A stretch of DNA of 64,000 bases, from NCBI RefSeq assembly GCF_010727605.1, contig NZ_AP022568.1, positions 3,658,001 through 3,722,000 of the forward strand, read 5' to 3'. The notes beneath the pieces were generated by a model. That model had not been told where the DNA came from. It saw nothing but the letters and a program-made list of their open reading frames with translations, and did no database searches. Positions 45,763-54,357 of the stretch are shown here, piece after piece. The DNA is from Mycobacterium simiae. Lineage in GTDB: Bacteria; Actinomycetota; Actinomycetes; Mycobacteriales; Mycobacteriaceae. The position numbers and the translations under genes were made by a program. Each line of letters begins with the position of its first letter. Within the stretch, counting starts at the first letter, position 1.

Positions 45763-46827
45763 TTGGATTGCGCCGAATACCGGTGCGGTCACGATGCCGG
45801 GCGGTTGGGCAAGTACGTACGGAATCGCGCGAACCGCGCCCATCGCGATCATCAGGTGGCCCGGCATGGCGTGCTGCCCGGGTTGCGCCGAGCCATCGAA
45901 TCCCACATCGAGCTGGAGTTCGAAGCTCGGTTCGCCTTTGATGACCGCGCGGATCAGGGGCGCCTTCTCCCCGGGCGCCAGCGGCGCCATGCCCCACTGA
46001 GGGAGGTCGCGGGTGAGCACCCATTCCTCGTGAATCGCCAGTAGTGGACGGCCCGACCAGTGGCCAACCCACGAGAACCGTTGTCCGACAACCGTTCCCG
46101 CTGTGATCGTGCCGGCGAGTACCTCGATGTCGTGCGGCAGTGTGGTGGCGTCGACCGCCACGTCGATGTGCGACAACGTGATTCCGAGAACGTCGGCGGT
46201 GGCATTGAGCGCCTGGCGGTAGGCCATGTCGAGCTTCTTGATGATCGGCGAATCGACGCTGACGTCAGCCGGTGGTCTCCCCATGCCCATGAGGTCGACC
46301 AACATCGGCCGACTGTCCACGGCCGAAACGTCGGTTGCCTCATAGAGGTCGATGCGGTCGATCGTCTTGCTGAGCCCCGTCACGGTTGCGACGAGGCGCT
46401 CGAACATGAAGCCGGGATTTTCGCCGGCGGCGTGAAATCGCGATCCGCCCTGCCGGCAAGCTCCGATGAACGCCGATTCGGTCTCCGGGCCGTAGCTGGG
46501 CAAGTGGTTGTACGACGTGGTCGTGATGACGGTGCTCCCAGCGGCCAACAGGCGGCAGATGTCCTCGGCGTTCGTCTCGATGGCATGTGCCTTGCTGGCT
46601 GTGTGTACGACGACGTCGGCGCCCAGCGCGACGATCTCGTCCTTGTCCGCTGTGGCGATCACGCCGGTCGTCGGCGCGAGACCACAAAGCGCGCCCGCAT
46701 CGAGTCCTGTTTTTCCCGGGTCGTAGACCAGCACTCCGGCCAGTTGATAACGAGGATTCTCGATAAGCTCTTGCAGCGCGGCCCGGCCTACGGCGCCGGT
46801 CGCCCACTGCACCACTCGAATAACCAA
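45754..46827 (-). CDS. 2,4-diaminopentanoate-dehydrogenase/dihydrodipicolinate-reductase-like oxidoreductase (copy 1)
   Basis: The start is set at TTG 46825-46827 because GGAG lies 7 nt upstream and the protein then begins MVIRVVQWATGAVGRAAL like its paralogues; the frame is open to 46881, but that would overlap an operator. The 357-aa protein has an N-terminal NAD(P)-binding domain (QWATGAVG, LDAGALCG, GADVVVHTASK) and the C-terminal domain typical of the family (RAIPYVLAQPPGI). The true substrate is unknown; an amine or imine is only implied by the name of the characterised relative. Confidence 0.82.
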   Translation of the reverse strand: MVIRVVQWATGAVGRAALQELIENPRYQLAGVLVYDPGKTGLDAGALCGLAPTTGVIATADKDEIVALGADVVVHTASKAHAIETNAEDICRLLAAGSTVITTTSYNHLPSYGPETESAFIGACRQGGSRFHAAGENPGFMFERLVATVTGLSKTIDRIDLYEATDVSAVDSRPMLVDLMGMGRPPADVSVDSPIIKKLDMAYRQALNATADVLGITLSHIDVAVDATTLPHDIEVLAGTITAGTVVGQRFSWVGHWSGRPLLAIHEEWVLTRDLPQWGMAPLAPGEKAPLIRAVIKGEPSFELQLDVGFDGSAQPGQHAMPGHLMIAMGAVRAIPYVLAQPPGIVTAPVFGAIQLA

Positions 46828-46878
46828 TCGGACGCTCCAAGTTGCGCTTTCGCGATGTTGCAGAGCTTCTGGTTCATT

Positions 46879-46921
46879 CAACCTACATCATGTAGTTTTG
46901 CAACCGACAATATGTAGGTTG
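46879..46921. promoter_or_regulatory. Operator cluster in the divergent promoter of DAPDH-like copy 1 and a P450
   Basis: CAACCTACAT (46879-46888) and ATGTAGGTTG (46912-46921) form a perfect 10-bp inverted repeat. Inside it, CTACAT-C-ATGTAG (46883-46895) is a perfect 13-bp palindrome. The layout fits one full site plus an extra half site for a TetR- or GntR-type dimer controlling both directions. Confidence 0.65.
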
Positions 46922-46934
46922 AGGGCCTGATGAG

Positions 46935-48191
46935 GTGCACGTGGTGGAGCCGACCGTGAAAGACGACTTCGAAATGACCGCGGACCAGCGCATCCGTGAG
47001 GCGCAGGAGAAGTTCAACGCCGGGATGGGCGCCGACGGCGACGCGACGCCGTACCCGCTGTTGCGCGAGTTGCGTCAGCAGGCGCCGGTTCACCCCGGCT
47101 GGCCGGAGATGGGCGTTCCACGTGACGGGCCCGACGGCAAGCAGACGTTCACGGCGTACTCGTTCGACGCCGTCAAGGCCGTGTTCACCGACAACATCAC
47201 TTTCAGCACCCGCATCTACGAGGATATGGTGCGGCCGCTACAGGGGCCGACGATCCTGGAAATGCAGGAACCCGAGCACGCGACCTACCGCAGGTTGCAC
47301 GAATTCGCTTTCGCCAAGTCCTCGATGAAGCGCTGGGACACCGAACTCGTCGGGCCGCTGGTGGACTGCACGATCGCGAAGTTCCGCGGCGACAAGCGTG
47401 CGGACTTGGTCGCAGCAGTCTTCATGCCCATCCCGGTCCGGATCATCGCGGCCCTGCTCGGGTTACCCGAGTCCGACATCGGCGAGTTTCACCGGCTCGC
47501 CATCGATCTGCTCGGCTTTCGCGGGGACATGGAAACCGCGATGAAGGCGTCGGCGGAGATGAAGGAGTACTTCGTCGGCGTTCTCGCCGACCGGCGCAAG
47601 TCGCCGAAAGACGACATGGTGACCATTTTGTCGCAGGCCGAAATCGAGGGCGTCAAGATGTCGGATGAGCAGATCTACGGTTTCATGCGCAATCTGTTAC
47701 CGGCGGGGGCGGAGACCACGTCGCGATCGACCGCCAGCCTCGCCCTGGCGCTCTTGACTCATCCAGACCAACTGGATGCGGTGCGTGCCGACCGCAGTCT
47801 ATTGGCGCAGGCGATCGAGGAGGGCATCCGGTGGGAGACTCCGTTGCTCAACTTCATTCGAGAGGTCAGCACCGACACCGAATTCTTTGGGCTGAAGATC
47901 CCGAAAGGCTCGACGATGATGGTGAACCTCGGTAGCGCCAATCATGACGAGACGCGTTGGCCGGACCCGGAGTCCTTCAACATCTTCCGCGAGCGCAAGC
48001 CGCACATCGGCTTTGGTCACGGTGCCCACTTATGCCTGGGAATGCACTTAGCGCGGTTGGAGAGCACCAAGTTCTTCAACGCGCTGTTCGACGAACTGCC
48101 GGGACTGCGCCTCGATCCCGACGCGCCGCCGCCCTATGTGAGCGGCACGATGTTCCGGTCGCCGCCGCGCCTCGACGTGGTCTGGGACTGA
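46935..48191 (+). CDS. Cytochrome P450
   Basis: The 418-aa bacterial class I P450 has the I-helix motif LLPAGAETTSR, the ExxR motif EEGIRWE and the heme loop FGHGAHLCLG with Cys367 as ligand. The first GTG (46935) is used; a later start is possible. It is followed after 12 bp by a DAPDH-like gene and then an SDR gene, one operon. No ferredoxin or reductase gene is nearby. It is not closely similar to the two P450s at 58-62 kb. Confidence 0.94.
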   Translation: MHVVEPTVKDDFEMTADQRIREAQEKFNAGMGADGDATPYPLLRELRQQAPVHPGWPEMGVPRDGPDGKQTFTAYSFDAVKAVFTDNITFSTRIYEDMVRPLQGPTILEMQEPEHATYRRLHEFAFAKSSMKRWDTELVGPLVDCTIAKFRGDKRADLVAAVFMPIPVRIIAALLGLPESDIGEFHRLAIDLLGFRGDMETAMKASAEMKEYFVGVLADRRKSPKDDMVTILSQAEIEGVKMSDEQIYGFMRNLLPAGAETTSRSTASLALALLTHPDQLDAVRADRSLLAQAIEEGIRWETPLLNFIREVSTDTEFFGLKIPKGSTMMVNLGSANHDETRWPDPESFNIFRERKPHIGFGHGAHLCLGMHLARLESTKFFNALFDELPGLRLDPDAPPPYVSGTMFRSPPRLDVVWD

Positions 48192-48203
48192 GGATCATCC
48201 GAT

Positions 48204-49283
48204 ATGACCCGCGTGATCCAATGGGCGACCGGGGTGACCGGAATGATGTCGTTGCGTCATGTCGTGGGCCGCCCGGACCTGGAGTTGGCCGCAGTGCGCG
48301 TGTACGACCCGGCCAAAGCCGGACTCGACGCGGGCACCTTGTGCGGGGCCGCGGAAGCAGGGGTGCTGGCGTCTGCCGATCGGGACGCCGTCATTGCTAC
48401 CGATGCCGATGTGGTGCTCTACATGGGCAAGGTGGAGACCGATACGCCCGGCTGCTTTACCGATGTCTGCGACTTGCTGGCCTCTGGCAAGAACGTCGTG
48501 GCGACCGGCAGCCGGTTCATCCATCCGCGCGCGTTGCACGAATCGCTGGCCGACGGGATTGAAAAGGCTTGCCATGCGGGCAGCTCATCGTTTCTCGGGC
48601 TCGGCCTGTACCCGGGCTTCGTTGGCGAGTCGCTGGCGCCGATTCTGTCCCGGCTTACCGAGCGCGCCGACCGCATCAGTGTGCGGGAGGTACTGAACTA
48701 TTCGACCTATGCCAGCCACGACCTGATTTTCAACGCGATGGGTTTCGGGCATGCGCCGGACGACACCACCCCGCTGTTGACTAACACCGACTACGCCGCG
48801 AGCGCCTGGATCGGCAGCGCGACGGTGCTCGCGCAGGCCCTCGGTCTCGAGATCCGGTCCGTCGAGGGCTTCCGCGAGGTCGCGACCACGCCGAGAGCCC
48901 TCACCGTCGCGGCGGGGGAGATTCCCGCGGAAACAGTCGGCGCCATGCGATTTGGCGTGCTGGCCGACTGCGGCGAAACCACGCTCGCGGTAGAGCATCT
49001 CACCAGGATGGCCGATGACCTAGCCCCCGACTGGCCGACGGAGATCGGTTATCAGGTGGCCTTCGAGGGCAAGCCCAACATGAATTTTCATCTGGTGATC
49101 GGCTCACACGAAGAGGATCACGCCGCGCAGGGCTGCCTGGCGACCGCCATGCATGCTATCAACGCCATCCCGGCGGTGATCGCAGCCGAGCCAGGGCTTT
49201 ACGACCTATCGACCATCAGCCCGTTCGGGGGGCATTGGACCGAGCGCGGCGTGGTGCCGCGAACGTGGGAGGCGAAAAATTGA
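48204..49283 (+). CDS. 2,4-diaminopentanoate-dehydrogenase-like oxidoreductase (copy 2)
   Basis: The 359-aa protein starts MTRVIQWATGVTGMMSLRHV; the NAD(P)-binding domain has VYDPAKAGLDAGTLCG and ATDADVVLYMGK, the middle has GLGLYPGFVGESLAPIL, and the C-terminal domain ends ATAMHAINAIPAVIAAEPG. It lies directly after a P450 gene and overlaps the SDR gene (TTGA), so the three products probably act in sequence. Confidence 0.88.
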   Translation: MTRVIQWATGVTGMMSLRHVVGRPDLELAAVRVYDPAKAGLDAGTLCGAAEAGVLASADRDAVIATDADVVLYMGKVETDTPGCFTDVCDLLASGKNVVATGSRFIHPRALHESLADGIEKACHAGSSSFLGLGLYPGFVGESLAPILSRLTERADRISVREVLNYSTYASHDLIFNAMGFGHAPDDTTPLLTNTDYAASAWIGSATVLAQALGLEIRSVEGFREVATTPRALTVAAGEIPAETVGAMRFGVLADCGETTLAVEHLTRMADDLAPDWPTEIGYQVAFEGKPNMNFHLVIGSHEEDHAAQGCLATAMHAINAIPAVIAAEPGLYDLSTISPFGGHWTERGVVPRTWEAKN

Positions 49284-50221
49284 TCTCGTTCACCGATCGG
49301 GTCGTGCTTGTCACCGGAGGTGGTCGGGGCCTAGGCGAGGCGTACTGCCACGAAATGGCCAGGCGGGGAGCAGCTCTGGTGGTCCACGACAACGGCGCCG
49401 CAACCGACGGCAGCGGAAGCGACCCGAAACCGGCCGACGACGTCGCCGCGGCGATCCGTGCCGCGGGGGGACAGGCGGTGGCGTGCGTGTCCGACGCCAG
49501 CACCGAACAGGGGGGCCGGGCCGCGGTCGACCTCGCCGTCGCGGAGTTCGGGCGATTGGACGCGATCGTCGCCAACGCCGGCATCATCCACGATGACCCG
49601 TTGCCGGACTGGCCGACCGAACGTTTCGAGGCGCTGCTGCGCCATCACCTGTTGGCCGCTTTTCATGTGGTCCGGCCGGGTTTCGCGGTGATGCGGGACG
49701 CCGGATACGGTCGGCTGGTGTTCGTGTCCTCGGCGGCCGGTGTCTTCGGGCAGCCGGGGTTGACGGGGTACGCCACGGCCAAGACGGGCATGCTCGGATT
49801 GATGAATGTCGCGGCGCTCGAGGGTGCGGCATACGGAATACGCGCCAACGCCATCATGCCGATGGGCGACACCCGAATGGCCATGGCACTGATCGGGGAG
49901 GCTGGTCGCACCGCCGACGCTCGGGCCTTCCTGGAGACGCTGCGGCTCGATCAAGTGGCACCGGTCGTTGCCTACCTGGCTAGTGAGAGCTGCACGCTGA
50001 CGCACCGGGTGCTGAGCGCTTTCCGCGGTCGGGTGGCTGCGTTGCAGATCGGTGTGACCGGCGGCTGGTTCGCCCCCGACGGTTCCTTCGACGCCGAGGA
50101 CGTCGCGGCCAATCTCGACCGTATCCTCGATCCGCCGGAGTTATTCGTGCCTGGCAGCATCTTTGACGAAATGGAGCATGCCTTTGCGGCGGCTCCTGTC
50201 GAGTCCCAGACAAGTCCGTGA
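49280..50221 (+). CDS. SDR of the multifunctional-enzyme-2 (3-hydroxyacyl-CoA dehydrogenase-like) type
   Basis: The start is TTG 49280, which overlaps the previous stop (TTGA) and has GGGAGG 7 nt upstream; the open frame from 49235 is rejected. The 313-aa protein begins MISFTDRVVLVTGGGRGLGEAY, has the insert DNGAATDGSGSDPKPADDVAAAI typical of peroxisomal MFE-2-like SDRs, ANAG, VSSAAG and YATAK. Such enzymes oxidise (3R)-hydroxyacyl-CoA or hydroxysteroids. Confidence 0.88.
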   Translation: MISFTDRVVLVTGGGRGLGEAYCHEMARRGAALVVHDNGAATDGSGSDPKPADDVAAAIRAAGGQAVACVSDASTEQGGRAAVDLAVAEFGRLDAIVANAGIIHDDPLPDWPTERFEALLRHHLLAAFHVVRPGFAVMRDAGYGRLVFVSSAAGVFGQPGLTGYATAKTGMLGLMNVAALEGAAYGIRANAIMPMGDTRMAMALIGEAGRTADARAFLETLRLDQVAPVVAYLASESCTLTHRVLSAFRGRVAALQIGVTGGWFAPDGSFDAEDVAANLDRILDPPELFVPGSIFDEMEHAFAAAPVESQTSP

Positions 50222-50280
50222 CCGGGCCGCGGCCGGGCGCGCTGTTCTCCGGCATGGGGCGCAGCGCAGACAGCTCGACG

Positions 50281-51381
50281 TCAATCCGTGATGACGTTAG
50301 GACCGTCACCGAAGCCCGTGTAGCTTCGGATCAGTGGCAGATCCGCCATAGTGGCGAAACCCGCTGGCGCAGCACAGATCGCCGGTATCGCGTTGACGAC
50401 CTGCAGCGCGACGGCCACGAGCCCGGCTCGCACGTGTTCAGCGACCGACGCCGGCCGCGAGAAGCTTGCCAAGCAGAAGAAGTGCACGCGCATGGACGGA
50501 TCGCCTTCGAGCGTGAGGGTCCAGCCGTCATCCGGTGCAGGCCAGTGCTCCGGGTAGTCGCCGCCGACCGTCCACAGCGTCTCGAACTCGATGATTGGCC
50601 GGCCGCGACGATGTCCCACGAAGTTCCACCGCTGACCCGTCGTCGTGCCGGCACGAACCTGATGGTCGAAAATATCAAAGTCCTTGGTGGCCGGCACCGC
50701 GTCGACGGTGACGGCGGCATCGTCGATCGCGGCGTTCAAGGTGTCGGCGATGAACCAAGTTTGTTGGGTGAACAGGGCGGTGTTGAAAGTCAGGAACTCG
50801 TTGGCCGTCGGGGTGATGTCCTCGGGAGGTCGCCCGAACCACATTCCGTCGAAGGTTATTTCGGTGCTCTCCCAGAGCGACCAGTCGGCGCGCTCCTGCA
50901 GGGTGAACCGGTCGATAGTGCGGCTCATACCCGACAGCGCGAGCGGCAGCACGCCCGACAGGTTGCCCGGGTTGAGGCCGCTGGCGTGGATCGTGCTGTT
51001 GCCCTTGTGGCAGGCGGCCAACAGCCGTCGACGGTCGGCGTCGCCGATGCGCTGGGGGTGGAAAAGGAAGGACACGGTCGCAACATTCTTGCCGGTCTCC
51101 AGGAGTGCACACACATCGTCGAGGCTGGTGAACGACGGCGCATAGAGGACGACGTCGGCGTCCATCGCGAGAATCTCCGCGACATCGGTGGTTGCGGTGA
51201 CGCCGACTGGGCTCCGGCCCACCAACGTGCCCACATCGACGCCGTCTTTTGAATCGGAGTACACCCGCGCTCCCACAAGCTCGAGGTCAGTCCGGTGGTC
51301 GAGGATCGTCTTGACCATCTCTGTGCCCACGGCGCCGGTCGCCCACTGAATGACCCGAAGGGGCCGGGAACTCACGGTCAA
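50281..51381 (-). CDS. 2,4-diaminopentanoate-dehydrogenase-like oxidoreductase (copy 3)
   Basis: The 366-aa family member has LRVIQWATGAVGTEMVKTIL, VYSDSKDGVDVGTLVG, SGLNPGNLSGVLPLALSG and the C-terminal VNAIPAICAAPAGFATMADLP. TTG 51381 is used because GGAGGGAG lies 8 nt upstream; GTG 51375 is an alternative. It follows an SDR gene on the same strand after 40 bp. Confidence 0.86.
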   Translation of the reverse strand: MTVSSRPLRVIQWATGAVGTEMVKTILDHRTDLELVGARVYSDSKDGVDVGTLVGRSPVGVTATTDVAEILAMDADVVLYAPSFTSLDDVCALLETGKNVATVSFLFHPQRIGDADRRRLLAACHKGNSTIHASGLNPGNLSGVLPLALSGMSRTIDRFTLQERADWSLWESTEITFDGMWFGRPPEDITPTANEFLTFNTALFTQQTWFIADTLNAAIDDAAVTVDAVPATKDFDIFDHQVRAGTTTGQRWNFVGHRRGRPIIEFETLWTVGGDYPEHWPAPDDGWTLTLEGDPSMRVHFFCLASFSRPASVAEHVRAGLVAVALQVVNAIPAICAAPAGFATMADLPLIRSYTGFGDGPNVITD

Positions 51382-51421
51382 TTTCTCAACTCCCTCCAGC
51401 GTCCGGTGGATGGCCGTGGCG

Positions 51422-52225
51422 TCAGATGAAATCCGACCCGCCGTCGACGTTGACGGTCGCCCCCGTCACGTAGCCATTGCGTCGCGACGCCAGATAGGTG
51501 GTGACGGAAGCGATCTCCTCGGGCAATCCGGCGCGACCGATGTCACACGGATGGCCGTAAGTCTTCTCGACCCACGTCATCACGTGCTTCGGATCCGAGG
51601 CGTCCAGCCCGTCGGCGGCCAGTACATCGCGCAGGGTCTGGGTGAAGCTCGCCGTCACAATGGTCCCCGGACAGACGCAATTCACGAGAATGCCTTCGGC
51701 TCCAAGACTTTTGGACAAGTTTTTGGTGAAGCTCGACAGCGCCGACTTGGCTGCCGTGTAGGCGACCAGGCGCGGGCTCTGTCGTTGGATCGAGTGCGCA
51801 GAGAGGGTGACGATGCGAGCCCACTCGGCCGATCTCAGCAGCGGCAACGCGTTCCTGACGGAGCGCACTGCGCAGAGCGTGCCGAGATTGAATGCAGCGT
51901 ACCAATCTTCGTCGTCGAGATCGTCGAATGCGCCCGCGTTCGGGCCGACCGTGTGCACCAAGACGTTCAGGGAGCTCCAGGTGTCACCGACGGTTGCGAA
52001 CGCCGACGCAATGGAATCGGCGTCGGCCATGTCTACGCTGATCGGTAGTACCTCTGGGGCACCGGCGCAACGGATCTGCTCGGCGGCCGAATCCAGCGCC
52101 GCCCGGCCGCGCGCCATGATCGCCACAGAGGCACCCTCAGCCCCAAGACTCTCCGCGATCGCCAGCCCCATCCCCTTGCTACCGCCGGTCACGACTGCCG
52201 TGGCACCCTCGAAGCCGAGATCCAT
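51422..52225 (-). CDS. Short-chain dehydrogenase/reductase
   Basis: The 267-aa classical SDR has VVTGGSKGMGLAIA at 11-24, TVGPNAG in place of NNAG, LSAHSIQ with catalytic Ser, YTAAK and the C-terminal NGYVTGATVNVDGG. Likely acts on a 3-oxo or hydroxy acyl or ring substrate. It forms a run with the flanking SDR and DAPDH-like genes on the minus strand. Confidence 0.92.
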   Translation of the reverse strand: MDLGFEGATAVVTGGSKGMGLAIAESLGAEGASVAIMARGRAALDSAAEQIRCAGAPEVLPISVDMADADSIASAFATVGDTWSSLNVLVHTVGPNAGAFDDLDDEDWYAAFNLGTLCAVRSVRNALPLLRSAEWARIVTLSAHSIQRQSPRLVAYTAAKSALSSFTKNLSKSLGAEGILVNCVCPGTIVTASFTQTLRDVLAADGLDASDPKHVMTWVEKTYGHPCDIGRAGLPEEIASVTTYLASRRNGYVTGATVNVDGGSDFI

Positions 52226-52257
52226 TCAGCCATCCGCCCTTCGCGATTCGGTAATCG

Positions 52258-53016
52258 TCACCGATTCTTCCCGATTCGTGGGGCAAGATGCACGATCTCG
52301 CTGACGACGGTGGGGTTCGCGCGTGAGATGGCGATCAAGGACAGCATCGCGTTGGCCACGTCGTCCACCGTGGACATCTCGTCGGGAATCTGGCCCGCGC
52401 GCGCCCAGGTCCGGTATAGATCGGCCAGCAGATCGCGGTCGGCGCCGCGCAGGATCTCCGTGTCACACGTGGGACCAACGCTAACCCGGATCACGGCCAG
52501 CTCCGGATGCTCGGCCCGCCAAGAGCGCAAGATCTCGTCGAGCGCGGCCTTGCTTGCGTGGTAGGCCGCCACACCGGCGCGGGGGCGGCCGACATCGTGG
52601 CTTGATGCGACGACGACCGTGGCGTTGTCGGTCAACTGGGGCAGAGCCGCCCGCAGCACGTGGGATGCGCCGACTGCGTTGACCGCGTACGAATGCAGCC
52701 ACGTCTCAACATCGGTGTCTTCGATCAGCACGAAGGGCACCACGGCGCTGGTGAACACCACCGCATCGAGCTTGCCCAACTTGGCGGCGACATCATCGAT
52801 GACGGTCTCTACGGCTCGCGGGTCGGAAACGTCCAGTTCATACGCCGATCCGTGCAGCCGATCGGCCAGTGCCGAGAGTAGGTCCACTCGCCGTGCGGCG
52901 AGCGCGACATGAGCTCCCCTGGAGTGGGCGGCGATGGCCAGCGCCTGCCCGATGCCGGACGACGCTCCGATGATCAGCATCCGTGTCCCCGCGATGTTGG
53001 AGTGCCGATCGCTCAT
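52258..53016 (-). CDS. Short-chain dehydrogenase/reductase
   Basis: The start is ATG 53014-53016 (MSDRHSNIAGTRMLIIGASSGIGQALA); the open frame to 53136 would cover the divergent promoter. The 252-aa SDR has GASSGIG, ELDVSD, ASSHDVG with Ser and YHASK. Its C-terminus lacks the usual VDGG and instead resembles the SDR at 41244-42038, with VVSEIVHLAPR. Confidence 0.9.
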   Translation of the reverse strand: MSDRHSNIAGTRMLIIGASSGIGQALAIAAHSRGAHVALAARRVDLLSALADRLHGSAYELDVSDPRAVETVIDDVAAKLGKLDAVVFTSAVVPFVLIEDTDVETWLHSYAVNAVGASHVLRAALPQLTDNATVVVASSHDVGRPRAGVAAYHASKAALDEILRSWRAEHPELAVIRVSVGPTCDTEILRGADRDLLADLYRTWARAGQIPDEMSTVDDVANAMLSLIAISRANPTVVSEIVHLAPRIGKNR

Positions 53017-53060
53017 AACCCGCTTCCTCTGCCCGAATCCGTCACTGAAGGTTAGCCGTA

Positions 53061-53078
53061 ATTCTCGCATGTGAGAAT
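53061..53078. promoter_or_regulatory. Operator-like inverted repeat between two divergent SDR genes
   Basis: ATTCTC and GAGAAT arms are separated by GCATGT, in the 119-bp divergent region 53017-53135. The half site GAGAAT recurs near two other promoters downstream. Confidence 0.5.
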
Positions 53079-53135
53079 CAGTATTCCCGTCGAGGCCCGA
53101 TCGTCGGCGCTTCGGCGGCGCGAACAGGAGGCGCA

Positions 53136-53860
53136 ATGATCGACTTCACGGGCAAGGTGGTGCTTGTCACCGGCGGTGGCGCGGGCATCGGGCGCGCCAC
53201 GGCGACGGCCTTTGCCGACCTGGGTGCGTCGGTCGTCGCGCTCGAGGTCGACCCGGCGCGGTCGCAGGAGCTGCGCACCGGACTCGGCGATAAGGGGCTC
53301 GTAATCACGGGCGATGCCACTGCGGCAGCCGACGTGTCGGCGCTCGCCGATGTCATCGGCAGTCGGTACGGGCGCCTCGACGCGTTGGTGAACAATGTCG
53401 GTCATTTCGTGACGCGGCCGACGCCTTTCGAGCGGCTCACGGAAGAACAGATCGACGACATCTATCGGCTGAACTCAAACACATCTTCGTGGTCAGCCGC
53501 GTCATGCTGCCGCTGCTGCGTGCCGCCGCCGGCGGCGCGAGCATCACGAACGTCTCGTCGATCGAGGGCTTCCGGGGCATACCGCAGTTCGCGGTGTACG
53601 GAGCCTTCAAGGCAGCGGTGACCGGCTTTACGATGAGCCTCGCCCTCGAGCTGGGTCCAGAGAACATCCGAGTGAATGCCGTGGCGCCGGAAACCACTGA
53701 TAGCGCCCAGGTCCCGCTGGACCGCATGATTCACCCATCGCAGCGACACAATATCCCGCGCTGGATTCCGCTGGGCCGCTTCGGAACCCCGCAGGACATC
53801 GCGGGCTGCGTGCTATTCCGCCAGGACGTGGGGTATGCAGCCGCGAATCTACCGCAATGA
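53136..53860 (+). pseudogene. Frameshifted and C-terminally altered SDR gene
   Basis: A good start (GGAGG, then MIDFTGKVVLVTGGGAGIGRATA) leads to NNVG and ends its frame meaning at IYRLNSN. The normal continuation, KHIFVVSRVMLPLLRAA then VSSIEGF, YGAFKAA and VAPETT, is in the next frame from about 53473, consistent with loss of one C in AACCTC. The end reads GRFGTPQDIAGCVLFRQDVG, without the expected VTG...VDGG tail, so the C-terminus is also lost. A sequencing error could explain the frameshift, less easily the tail. Confidence 0.85.
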
Positions 53861-53880
53861 GAATCATTATTTCCGATAAT
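53859..53880. promoter_or_regulatory. Operator-like sequence before the VOC gene
   Basis: GAGAATC (53859-53865) is followed by the palindrome ATTAT-TTCCG-ATAAT (53866-53880), 37 bp upstream of the VOC start. The half site matches the one at 53073-53078. Confidence 0.4.
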
Positions 53881-53916
53881 TGAAATCTGTGTTTGTGCGC
53901 TCGTAGAGTCGTTGCC

Positions 53917-54357
53917 ATGTCAGCCCCGCTGCCTCAGTTGCACCACGTTGTATTCGCGATCGGACTCGAGCGGCTAGACCGTGCTGCCGATTACCTGAGC
54001 GCCCTGGGCTTTCGGTTTCAGGCTTTCGAGCTCGAGCACCTTGGTTTGCAGGTTCGCCTCGACTGGGACCGCGGGTTCGAGCTCATCGCCCCCATGGCCG
54101 CGGCGCCAACGGACGCTGGTACCGCGGCGGACTTCCTCGCGCGCAACGGCGACGGACTGTTCTCCGTCATCGTGCGCATGGCGGATTGTGCTGCGGGCGA
54201 GCACATCGCCGCGCGGTACGGCGCCAAGTCCGACTTCCGGCAGCGGCACGAAGGGGAGGGATTCGAGTTGACCGAGGTCAAACTCGAGCCGTTGTTCGGC
54301 ATCCCGTTGACATTGATGACGACGAATATGGCCGACGGGCAGTCGGTTAGCCCCTAG
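53917..54357 (+). CDS. VOC (glyoxalase/bleomycin-resistance fold) family protein
   Basis: The 146-aa protein from ATG 53917 has a single VOC unit: LHHVVFAIGLERLDRAADYLSALGFRF at the start, FELIAPMA and a long loop, then VKLEPLFGIPLTLM. Metal-binding residues are plausible (His at LHH, Glu at FELI) but not proven. It converges with the acyl-CoA synthetase gene, overlapping it by 11 bp. Function unknown; possibly an epimerase or dioxygenase-like step. Confidence 0.82.
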   Translation: MSAPLPQLHHVVFAIGLERLDRAADYLSALGFRFQAFELEHLGLQVRLDWDRGFELIAPMAAAPTDAGTAADFLARNGDGLFSVIVRMADCAAGEHIAARYGAKSDFRQRHEGEGFELTEVKLEPLFGIPLTLMTTNMADGQSVSP

